The position numbers were made by a program, and so were the translations under genes. A stretch of DNA of 5,241 nt from Phycisphaerales bacterium UBA6054 (GTDB lineage: Bacteria; Planctomycetota; Phycisphaerae; Phycisphaerales; UBA1924): contig DIYM01000091.1 of NCBI GenBank assembly GCA_002429045.1, positions 1-5,241 on the forward strand. The letters are read 5' to 3'. Below are positions 1-5,241 of the stretch, in pieces. Each line of letters opens with the position of its first letter. Position 1 is the stretch's first letter. Under the pieces are notes generated by a model, which saw only the letters and a program-made list of their open reading frames with translations, had not been told where the DNA came from and did no database searches.

Positions 1-138
1 GGCGGGGGCGGCGCCAGCCGCGGGCATGCCCCCGGAATCGTCCGCGGGTTGCGCGACAGCCTGGGCCCAGACGAGCAGGCAGGCCGCGATGAGCGCGAGA
101 AGCCGCCACGGACGCGAATATGCTGAGACAGACGCCAT
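1..138 (-). CDS. N-terminus of a secreted or lipid-anchored protein (partial)
   Basis: The reverse strand is open from an ATG at 138 to the window edge, giving 46 codons without a stop. The peptide starts with a basic n-region (residues 1-12, ending SRPWR), then a hydrophobic stretch LLALIAACLLVW (13-24), then AQAVAQ with two possible signal peptidase I sites (AQA at 25-27, AVA at 27-29), and continues into a Pro/Ala/Gly-rich segment (PADDSGGMPAAGAAPA). This is the layout of a Sec signal peptide followed by a flexible linker. An alternative is a lipoprotein signal with IAAC at 17-20 as lipobox, less likely because hydrophobic residues continue after the Cys. No start codon lies upstream in frame near 138, and no Shine-Dalgarno sequence sits at normal distance (a GAGG lies 18 nt away). 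It follows the Nudix gene on the same strand after 48 nt and may be co-transcribed. The mature domain lies outside the window, so its function is unknown. Confidence 0.7.
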   Translation of the reverse strand, partial: MASVSAYSRPWRLLALIAACLLVWAQAVAQPADDSGGMPAAGAAPA

Positions 139-156
139 CGGGGGAGTATACGGAGA

Positions 157-194
157 CCTCGTCCCCCGATTCCGGCTCGGGCGGAATCACGAGG
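157..194 (-). other. Bulged inverted repeat at the end of the Nudix gene
   Basis: On the plus strand CCTCGT (157-162) and GATTCCG (168-174) are complementary to ACGAGG (189-194) and CGGAATC (182-188). This gives a 13-bp stem with a 5-nt one-sided bulge (163-167) and a 7-nt loop (175-181). It covers the Nudix stop codon (187-189) and the gap before the next minus-strand gene. No U-run follows in either direction, so it is not a classical intrinsic terminator. It could be an mRNA processing or stability hairpin, or chance in GC-rich DNA. Confidence 0.4.
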
Positions 195-750
195 ACGGGG
201 ATTCCTGCTCGACCGTCCACTCCAGCCCGCCGTTGCGGCAGTCGATATGGAGGCTGAAGAACCCGGGCTCCCCCCCCGGGCCGCTGCGCTCATGCTTGCG
301 GATCATCGGCCAGATGATCTCTCGGTCGGTCGCGGGCAACGGGAGCCCCTCGATCTCGTCGGGGTGGTGCCAGCGCAGCTCGCCCTCGTTCATAACCCCG
401 GTCTCGACCTCGACCGCGCCCATCACGCGGAAATAGAACAGCAGCCAGTGCCCCTTGCCCTCGAAGGCGGTCTCGGCGATCAGCCCCCCCAGGTGGACCC
501 GCTCGATGGGAACGTCGATCCCGGCCTCCTCCTTGATCTCCCGGACCGCGCACTGCATCGGGCTCTCACCGGTCGCCATCTCCAGCTTGCCCCCGATCGG
601 GGAGCACAAGCCTTTGTTGGGGGCCTTGATCCGGTGGAGCAGCAGCACGTGCCCCCGCTCGTCGCGGAGGTCGCACAGGCACGCGATCTTGTACGGCAGC
701 GCGTCGGGACCGTCGGGCATGTTGGGCAGGATGTTGGCGGCGTCGGGCAT
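187..750 (-). CDS. Nudix (MutT-type) hydrolase
   Basis: The product is 187 aa with ATG at 750. Nudix enzymes hydrolyse nucleoside diphosphates linked to another group X, often clearing damaged or surplus nucleotides in the cytoplasm; the substrate here cannot be told. The Nudix box spans about residues 54-78: GKLEMATGE, then seven residues, then REIKEEAGI. The REUxEExGU half with its metal-binding glutamates is intact, whereas the first half has seven residues between Gly54 and Glu62 instead of five. A beta strand before the box (KIACLCDLRDERGHVLLLHR, 21-40) and WHHPDEIEGLPLP after it are typical of the fold. The C-terminus has an extra tail (FFSLHIDCR...EWTVEQE). The start is uncertain: TTG at 759 and ATG at 720 are in frame too, and none has a clear Shine-Dalgarno site. 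The fold begins around residue 20, so all three are compatible with it. It is divergent from murC, and I see no sign that it is part of the wall pathway. Confidence 0.9.
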   Translation of the reverse strand: MPDAANILPNMPDGPDALPYKIACLCDLRDERGHVLLLHRIKAPNKGLCSPIGGKLEMATGESPMQCAVREIKEEAGIDVPIERVHLGGLIAETAFEGKGHWLLFYFRVMGAVEVETGVMNEGELRWHHPDEIEGLPLPATDREIIWPMIRKHERSGPGGEPGFFSLHIDCRNGGLEWTVEQESPSS

Positions 751-772
751 AGGACACAAAGGGTAGGGTCCG

Positions 773-792
773 GGGTCGGCGATCGCCGTCCC
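773..792. promoter_or_regulatory. 20-bp dyad in the divergent nudix/murC intergenic region
   Basis: Positions 777-788 are a perfect 12-bp palindrome (CGGCGATCGCCG). After one mismatched pair (776/789), three more pairs match (773-775 with 790-792), so the dyad has GGG and CCC at its ends. It lies in the 48-bp gap between the outward-facing starts of the Nudix gene (750) and murC (799), where promoters for both genes would be expected. It could be an operator for a dimeric regulator. A chance GC-rich palindrome is a real alternative; the core GCGATCGC is also a common octamer in some genomes. No convincing -35 element was found for either gene. Confidence 0.3.
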
Positions 793-798
793 TCACGA

Positions 799-2388
799 AT
801 GCCCGAGAATCGCCCGACCGACGGGACGATTCACGCGATCACCCCCCGCTTGTCGATACGCTTGGGCGTGGATCAGCAAGACCGCATCACGGATCCCCGG
901 CGTCGACCGCGCCCCGACACCGCCTCACCCGTGGGCGGGCAGCGGCCGTACCTGCTCGGGATCGGGGGCTGCGGGATGTCCGGGCTCGCCCGCGTGCTCG
1001 ACGCCCGTGCGCTCTGTGTCCGCGGGTCCGACTCCACGCCCTCCCAGACTACCGATTCGCTCGCGGCATCGAGCATCCCGGTCGCGTTCGACGAGTCGGC
1101 CGGCTCGCTGCCCGAGGACGCGGACGTCGTGATCGCTTCGGCGGCGATCGATCCCGATCACGCCCAGGTGTTGGAAGCCCAGCGCCGCGGCACGCCCGTC
1201 CACACCTACGCCGAGGCGCTCGGCATGACCATGAGCGCCCACACAGGCGTCGCGCTGGCGGGCACGCACGGCAAGTCGACCACCACGGCGATGCTCGGCT
1301 GCGCCCTGACCGACGCCGGGCTCGACCCGACGGTGATCGTCGGCGCGACCTGCTCGCAGCTGACGGGCGGGGCGACCAAGCCCGACGGCGACCGCGTCGG
1401 CTTCCGGGTCGGGGACGCCTCGATCCCCGCGGGCCCCATGTCGGGCGGGCCCGGGCTGCTGCTCGCCGAGGCCTGCGAGTTCAACCGGTCGTTCCACAAC
1501 CTCCGTCCGACCATCGCGTCGATCGCGTCCATCGAAGCGGACCATCTGGACATCTACGGCTCGCTCGACGCGGTCGTCGAAGCGTTCGCCGACTTCGCCC
1601 GACTCGTCCCGCCCGAGTCGGACGGCGGCAAGCTCATCATCGCCCACGAGGGGGCGCACCGGCGTGAGGTGACGGCCGGTCTTGCCTGCGCCGTCGAGAC
1701 CATCGGCTTCAACCCCAGTGCCGATTGGGTCATCAAGCACGACCCGCGGGCACGGGCGGTTTCGGTCGCCGGGCCGGCGGGTGAGGGGCGGTCCTGGACG
1801 ATGGCCATGCCCGGAGAACACAACGCGTTCAACAGCGGCATGGCGTACGCGCTCGCGTGTTCGTGCGGGGCGGACCCCGACCGGGTCGCCGAGTCGCTCG
1901 GCGCGTTCAAGGGGCTCGACCGACGCCTGCAGTTCCTCGGGCAGCGGGATTCTGTCCGTGTGTTCGACGACTACGGGCACCATCCGACGGAGATCGAGGC
2001 AACGCTGCGGGCCCTCAGGCAGGCCGAGGACCCGGCCGCGAGCGGCGGGCGGCTGATCTGCGTGTTCCAGCCCCACCAGCACTCCCGCACGCGGTTCCTG
2101 ATGGAGGAGTTCGCTACCAGCTTCGGGCACGCGGATATCGTGATCGTGCCGCACATCTATTTCGTGCGCGATTCGCAGGCCGAGAAGCACAAGGTGTCTT
2201 CGGCCGACCTGGTCGACCGGCTCCGACAGCGCGGCGTCCGAGCCATGCACCTCTACCCGTTCGAGGCCATCGTCGAGCAACTCGAGAACGTCTGCCGACC
2301 GGGCGATCTGCTCGTCGTGATGGGCGCGGGCCCGGTCTGGAAGGTCGCCAGGGGGTTTCTCGCGGGCGACGAGGGCACGCCGCCATGA
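799..2388 (+). CDS. murC: UDP-N-acetylmuramate--L-alanine ligase MurC
   Basis: MurC uses ATP to join L-Ala to UDP-MurNAc, the first stem peptide step of peptidoglycan synthesis, in the cytoplasm. With ATG at 799 it has 529 aa. The N-terminal nucleotide-sugar binding domain starts with LGIGGCGMSGLA (53-64). The ATP-binding P-loop is GTHGKST (155-161). The central domain carries EACEF (224-228) and IEADHLDIYG (245-254). The C-terminal ligase domain has PGEHNAFN (338-345), FDDYGHHPTE (389-398), FQPHQHSRTR (423-432) and a final VMGAGPVWKVA. The DDYGHHPTE and HSRTR motifs point to MurC rather than MurD, MurE or MurF; Mpl shares similar motifs but is less likely in this context. A segment of about 20 residues before EACEF looks inserted relative to the E. 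coli protein. The start is uncertain: GTG at 868 (506 aa) and GTG at 931 (485 aa) are in frame, and no Shine-Dalgarno sequence marks any of them. The stop overlaps the murB ATG. Confidence 0.95.
   Translation: MPENRPTDGTIHAITPRLSIRLGVDQQDRITDPRRRPRPDTASPVGGQRPYLLGIGGCGMSGLARVLDARALCVRGSDSTPSQTTDSLAASSIPVAFDESAGSLPEDADVVIASAAIDPDHAQVLEAQRRGTPVHTYAEALGMTMSAHTGVALAGTHGKSTTTAMLGCALTDAGLDPTVIVGATCSQLTGGATKPDGDRVGFRVGDASIPAGPMSGGPGLLLAEACEFNRSFHNLRPTIASIASIEADHLDIYGSLDAVVEAFADFARLVPPESDGGKLIIAHEGAHRREVTAGLACAVETIGFNPSADWVIKHDPRARAVSVAGPAGEGRSWTMAMPGEHNAFNSGMAYALACSCGADPDRVAESLGAFKGLDRRLQFLGQRDSVRVFDDYGHHPTEIEATLRALRQAEDPAASGGRLICVFQPHQHSRTRFLMEEFATSFGHADIVIVPHIYFVRDSQAEKHKVSSADLVDRLRQRGVRAMHLYPFEAIVEQLENVCRPGDLLVVMGAGPVWKVARGFLAGDEGTPP
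2371..2375 (+). promoter_or_regulatory. Ribosome binding site of murB
   Basis: GAGGG lies inside the last codons of murC, 9 nt before the ATG at 2385. It supports that ATG as the murB start, although the open frame continues far upstream inside murC. Confidence 0.55.
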
Positions 2389-3296
2389 GCACCACGCAGG
2401 GTTCGCTGTCGGTCGAGACCGACGCGCTCATCCCGACGTGGTTCCATGTGGGGGGGCGGGCCGACCGGCTCGCGCGCCCGCGCAACACCGAGGAGCTGAC
2501 GCGTTGTCTCGAGCTCGATCCTGAGCTGCGGATCCTCGGCGAGGGGGCCAACCTGCTCGTCGACGACGCCGGTGTCGGAGGGCTGGTCGTCTCGTTGCAG
2601 ACCGACGGCTTCCGCTCGACCGAGTTCGATCCCTCGGGCGTGGTCCGCGCCGGGGCGGGCGTGGCCCTGCCCCGGCTCATCAACCAATGCGTCAAGCGCG
2701 GGCTCTCGGGGATCGAGTCCCTGGCGGGCATCCCCGCGACGATGGGGGGGGCGGCGATCATGAACGCCGGGGGAGCGTTCGGCGAGCTGTCGTCGGTGGT
2801 CCGGTCGGTGTCCGCCTTGGACCGCGCCGGGCGTGAGCACACCTACACGCGGAGCCAGATCGATTTCGGTTACCGCCGATCGCGCCTGAATCACCTGATC
2901 GTCACCGGGGTTGAGCTCCAGCTCGAACCGACAGACCCCGAGCACTGCCGGGCCGAACTCGAGCGTTGCATGGTCTACAAGACCGGCACCCAGCCGCTCA
3001 AGGACAAGTCCGCCGGGTGCGTGTTCAAGAACCCGACGCTCGCCGAGGATCTGACGGACATCGGCGCCGCGGGGCAGCGTGTATCTGCGGGGATGCTGAT
3101 CGACCGCGCGGGCGGCAAGTCCATGCGGGTCGGCGGGGCGTCGGTCTCCGATGTGCACGCCAACTTCTTTGTGTGCGACGCCGATGCGTGCGCCCGCGAT
3201 GTCATCGACCTGATCGCCCGCGTTCGCCGGCGGGTCCTGGACACGTTCGGCGTGTCGCTCGAACGCGAGATCGTCGTCTGGGAACGCGACCGATGA
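2385..3296 (+). CDS. murB: UDP-N-acetylenolpyruvoylglucosamine reductase MurB
   Basis: MurB is the FAD enzyme that uses NADPH to reduce UDP-GlcNAc-enolpyruvate to UDP-MurNAc, the substrate of MurC. The product is 303 aa, the size of the shorter (type II) MurB class rather than the about 340 aa E. coli type. The FAD-binding part shows TWFHVGGRAD (18-27), LRILGEGANLLVDD (48-61), and GLSGIESLAGIPATMGGA (106-123) with MNAGG. FGYRRSRL (161-168) carries the expected catalytic Arg at 164. The substrate domain has QPLKDKSAGCVFKNP (203-217), VGGASVSDVHANF (249-261) and the closing FGVSLEREIVV, where Glu295 is the likely catalytic Glu. The proton donor position after SAG is Cys212 where E. coli has Ser. 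The ATG at 2385 is fixed by the ATGA overlap with murC, by GAGGG 9 nt upstream, and by the start of homology soon after. The stop overlaps the ddl ATG, so the genes are probably translationally coupled. Confidence 0.96.
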   Translation: MSTTQGSLSVETDALIPTWFHVGGRADRLARPRNTEELTRCLELDPELRILGEGANLLVDDAGVGGLVVSLQTDGFRSTEFDPSGVVRAGAGVALPRLINQCVKRGLSGIESLAGIPATMGGAAIMNAGGAFGELSSVVRSVSALDRAGREHTYTRSQIDFGYRRSRLNHLIVTGVELQLEPTDPEHCRAELERCMVYKTGTQPLKDKSAGCVFKNPTLAEDLTDIGAAGQRVSAGMLIDRAGGKSMRVGGASVSDVHANFFVCDADACARDVIDLIARVRRRVLDTFGVSLEREIVVWERDR

Positions 3297-4222
3297 GCGC
3301 CGGCGCGTCCGTGCTGGTGCTCGGCGGCGGGCCGGACGCCGAGCGGGACATCTCGATCACGAGCGCGACCGCGGTCCGCGAAGCGGCGGTGCAAGCCGGG
3401 TTCGACGCAGAACTGCTGATCATCGATCGTCCGACCCAGTCTGATGTCGACGCCTGGCTGGGGCGGATCGTGCTGCCCGTCCTGCACGGGCGCTTCGGTG
3501 AGGGGGGCGGGCTGCAACGCATGATGCAAGCCGCCGGTGTCTCCTTCGTCGGGTGCCGCGCCGACGCCGCTCGCCTCGCGATGGACAAGATGGGCACGAA
3601 GCTCGCCGCGGCTCGCGTCGGAGTGCCGGTCGCCCGCGCCAGCGTGATCGACCCCGACGACACGGAGTCGCCGATCGGGCTTCCCGCGGTCATCAAGCCC
3701 GTTTCGGACGGGTCTTCGGTGGGGCTGCACATCTGCGAGAGCCCGGCGCAGTGGTCCGGGGCGATCGGGGCGGTCCGCGCGGATCAGATCGCCCACCCGC
3801 ACCGGGCCTACATGGCAGAGCCCCTGGTCGCCGGGCGTGAGCTCACCGCGCCGATCCTGGGCCAGCCGGACGGCTCGATCCGCGTGCTGCCGCTGGTCGA
3901 GATCGCGCCCGCGTCGGGCGTGTATGACTTCGACGCCAAGTACGGCCGGGACGACACGGTGTACACGGTTGCGCCCGATCTGGCCGAAGGTATGGACGAG
4001 CGGGTCCGGGACCTCTCGTTGCGAGCGGCGGGCGCGGTCGGCGTGCGACACATCGCCCGGGTCGATTTCATCCTGCCCGAGCGCGGGGACCCGGTGCTCC
4101 TCGAACTGAACACGATGCCCGGGTTCACGCCGAACAGTCTGCTCCCCATGGCAGCCAGCTCCGAGGGCATGGACATGCCCGCCCTGATCACGCACCTTGT
4201 GCGACTCGCACAGACCGACTGA
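3293..4222 (+). CDS. ddl: D-alanine--D-alanine ligase (ATP-grasp)
   Basis: Ddl joins two D-Ala with ATP to give the dipeptide that MurF adds to the peptidoglycan stem. The product is 309 aa, close to E. coli DdlB (306 aa), and its key residues fall within one position of DdlB numbering. The N-terminal domain has VLVLGGGPDAERDIS (7-21) with the D-Ala contact Glu17, and LHGRFGEGG (64-72). MDKMGTK (97-103) leads into the ATP-grasp domain, with AVIKP (132-136) and SDGSSVG (138-144). GVYDFDAKY (209-217) carries the Tyr217 type motif found in D-Ala-D-Ala ligases rather than D-Ala-D-Lac ligases. Metal ligands are Asp258 in RVD, Glu271 and Asn273 in LELNT, followed by PGFTPNSLLPM. No expected active-site residue is missing. 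The ATG at 3293 overlaps the murB stop (ATGA) and has a weak GGGA 9 nt upstream. The stop overlaps the ribosome binding site of the next gene. Confidence 0.97.
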   Translation: MSAGASVLVLGGGPDAERDISITSATAVREAAVQAGFDAELLIIDRPTQSDVDAWLGRIVLPVLHGRFGEGGGLQRMMQAAGVSFVGCRADAARLAMDKMGTKLAAARVGVPVARASVIDPDDTESPIGLPAVIKPVSDGSSVGLHICESPAQWSGAIGAVRADQIAHPHRAYMAEPLVAGRELTAPILGQPDGSIRVLPLVEIAPASGVYDFDAKYGRDDTVYTVAPDLAEGMDERVRDLSLRAAGAVGVRHIARVDFILPERGDPVLLELNTMPGFTPNSLLPMAASSEGMDMPALITHLVRLAQTD

Positions 4223-4226
4223 GGGA
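4221..4226 (+). promoter_or_regulatory. Ribosome binding site of the ftsQ-like gene
   Basis: GAGGGA overlaps the ddl stop codon and lies 9 nt before ATG at 4236. It decides this start over an earlier in-frame ATG at 4197, which would overlap ddl and add 13 unsupported residues. Confidence 0.65.
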
Positions 4227-4235
4227 TCCACCGAT

Positions 4236-5126
4236 ATGGCACGCAGAGCAAAGACCAAGAAGAAGCCGCGCAAAGCCGACCCGGCGCGTTCGGAACGCAA
4301 CCGGCGGATCGCGGTCGGGGCGGCGATCTGCGCGGCGGGCATCGCGACGTTCGTCGGCTCGGCGATCGGTCTCGAAGCGATCAACCAGCGGGCGGTCGGC
4401 GTGCTCGCACCGGGGGAGCCTGGCGATCGCGCGGCACCGACGGTCAACGTCGATTGGCCGACCGACGCGGGCGGCCAGATCTGGATGCCGCTGACCGAGC
4501 GCGAACGGTTGTCGACCATCATCGCCAACGCGGCCCGCGGGGGACGGGCGCTCTCGCCCGAGCCTTTGGCGTTGATCGGGCAATCGATGGGCGACACCGG
4601 CTGGTTCGACGGGGTCCCGACGGCGCGATGGACCCACGACGGACGGATCGAACTGACAGGCCAGTGGCGTGCCCCGGCGGCCGCGGTCCGCATCGGGCCC
4701 CGCGAGCACCTGATCGACTTCGACGCCACGCTGCTCCCGCTGGACTATCCGAGCGGTCAGAGCAACCAGATCTTCCTCCTGAATCCCAGCCGCCAGAGGG
4801 CCGTGCCGGGGCTGGTTTGGGAAGGCGAGGGCATCCGGGCGGCGTTGGACCTGATCCTGCTGTTCCAGCGCGAGAGCCTGCTCGGGCAGGTCGCCGGGAT
4901 CGATCTCGGCGAAGGGCCAAGGGCGGGGGTCCTGGCGGTCATCTCCGATCGCGGCGCGCGCGTGGTGTGGGGTGGGGGCCCCGATCATCTCCGCCCGGGC
5001 GAGCAGCCCACCAGCGTGAAGCTCAACAGGCTCCGCACGCTGCTCGATCGCACGGGGCGGATCGATGGCGGGGTGTCGAAGATCGATCTCCGCGGGCAAC
5101 AGATCCTGCTCGAACGGGCCCCCTGA
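4236..5126 (+). CDS. ftsQ: Divergent FtsQ/DivIB-like cell division protein
   Basis: The product is 296 aa. FtsQ/DivIB is a bitopic membrane protein that bridges early and late divisome proteins (with FtsL and FtsB) and controls septal wall synthesis. The topology fits: a strongly basic cytoplasmic N-terminus (residues 1-24, with a KKKPRK cluster), one membrane segment (about 25-46), then an extracytoplasmic domain. Residues 122-169 follow the FtsQ beta-domain pattern: GWFDGVPTARW matches the family's PWVxxVxVRR region, then DGRIELTGQWRAPAAAV, then LIDFDATLLPL, matching LVDxDGxxLP. The C-terminal part also fits: an IRAALDLILLF helix (200-210), VAGIDLGE (219-226), GARVVWGG (240-247), a KLNRLRTLLDR helix (262-272) and KIDLRGQQILLE (282-293). 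The POTRA region (about 65-115) is hard to recognise and seems strongly altered. Position after murC-murB-ddl is the usual place of ftsQ. An automated annotation might call it hypothetical. The start is supported by GAGGGA 9 nt upstream. Confidence 0.75.
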   Translation: MARRAKTKKKPRKADPARSERNRRIAVGAAICAAGIATFVGSAIGLEAINQRAVGVLAPGEPGDRAAPTVNVDWPTDAGGQIWMPLTERERLSTIIANAARGGRALSPEPLALIGQSMGDTGWFDGVPTARWTHDGRIELTGQWRAPAAAVRIGPREHLIDFDATLLPLDYPSGQSNQIFLLNPSRQRAVPGLVWEGEGIRAALDLILLFQRESLLGQVAGIDLGEGPRAGVLAVISDRGARVVWGGGPDHLRPGEQPTSVKLNRLRTLLDRTGRIDGGVSKIDLRGQQILLERAP

Positions 5127-5129
5127 GCA

Positions 5130-5157
5130 ACCGGGCGGCGGTGCCGGTGCGCCCGGT
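5130..5157 (+). terminator. GC-rich stem-loop just after ftsQ
   Basis: ACCGGGCG (5130-5137) and CGCCCGGT (5150-5157) are perfect inverted repeats separated by 12 nt, beginning 3 nt after the ftsQ stop. No T-run follows (the next bases are CCGCCGCT), so this is not a standard intrinsic terminator. It may be a partial terminator, an attenuator between ftsQ and the next gene, or a 3' stabilising hairpin. Confidence 0.35.
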
Positions 5158-5183
5158 CCGCCGCTCGAACCGTATCGTGACCC

Positions 5184-5241
5184 GTGGAAGCCACCCCCTC
5201 AGACGGCCCGGACCGGAACGCAGAGCCGACGCGATCGGCCC
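5184..5241 (+). CDS. Possible start of the next gene (partial, unrecognised)
   Basis: A GTG at 5184 opens a frame that runs to the window end with mostly G or C at third codon positions (VEATPSDGPDRNAEPTRSA). An in-frame TGA at 5178-5180 makes it the first start in this frame. The peptide is polar and low in hydrophobic residues, as in a disordered N-terminus, and matches no family I know. No Shine-Dalgarno site is visible. Two competing plus frames are also open to the end, one from GTG at 5141 or 5177 (basic peptide), the other reading GPPLEPYRDPWK without a good start. Which of them is real cannot be settled from this window; further dcw genes would be expected here. Confidence 0.25.
   Translation, partial: MEATPSDGPDRNAEPTRSA

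Noticed and set aside
778..787. GGCGATCGCC as a HIP1-type repeat
   Set aside because: HIP1 (GCGATCGC) is significant when highly repeated, as in cyanobacteria; I did not see it spread through the window, so I treat this copy only as part of the local dyad.
247..798. Upstream extension of the murC frame to an ATG at 247
   Set aside because: The extension lies antisense over the whole Nudix gene, whose motif-bearing frame is clearly the real one, and the extended peptide shows no domain.
925..2280. 451-codon minus-strand open frame opposite murC
   Set aside because: It is a shadow of murC codon bias, with an Arg/Gly/Val/Asp-rich peptide without recognisable domains.
1857..2384. Upstream extension of the murB frame inside murC
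   Set aside because: It overlaps the conserved MurC C-terminal domain; MurB homology and the ribosome binding site place the start at 2385.
2975..4729. Long minus-strand open frame opposite murB, ddl and ftsQ
   Set aside because: Long antisense frames are expected in GC-rich DNA; the peptide is rich in Arg, Pro and Ser and shows no motif, and the plus strand has clear genes.
1..5241. CRISPR array, transposon, toxin-antitoxin, defence or phage genes
   Set aside because: No regularly spaced repeats, terminal inverted repeats, transposase or integrase motifs or foreign-looking composition are visible; every sizeable gene is housekeeping.

Overview
The window is a G+C-rich (by eye roughly two thirds G+C) chromosomal segment, almost fully coding, and its core is a piece of a division and cell wall (dcw) cluster. 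Four plus-strand genes run in the order murC, murB, ddl, ftsQ-like. murC/murB and murB/ddl overlap by ATGA, and ftsQ starts 13 nt after the ddl stop. MurC attaches L-Ala to UDP-MurNAc after MurB has made UDP-MurNAc. Ddl makes the D-Ala-D-Ala dipeptide that MurF later adds. The FtsQ/DivIB-like protein would link wall synthesis to the divisome in the membrane.

The gene order murC-murB-ddl-ftsQ is also found in Alphaproteobacteria. The wording of MurC (an EACEF motif in place of the usual EADE-type motif, and HIYFVRDS in the C-terminal domain) looks more like Planctomycetota, perhaps Phycisphaerae. This is recall of family patterns, not a search, so the taxonomic call is moderate to low confidence. 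If right, the organism is a peptidoglycan-making planctomycete that keeps a recognisable ftsQ.

Layout: 1-138 (minus) is the N-terminus of a secreted protein cut by the window edge. 157-194 holds a bulged inverted repeat around the end of the next gene. 187-750 (minus) is a Nudix hydrolase. 751-798 is a short divergent intergenic region holding a 20-bp near-perfect dyad. 799-5126 (plus) is murC-murB-ddl-ftsQ. 5127-5241 has a GC-rich inverted repeat and possibly the first codons of the next gene, in a frame I cannot settle.

I see no mobile element, CRISPR, tRNA, rRNA or defence system. The content is essentially housekeeping. The points of interest are the strongly diverged FtsQ, residue-level departures in MurB, MurC and the Nudix box, and small dyad structures in the intergenic gaps. 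I do not see evidence for an undescribed system here.
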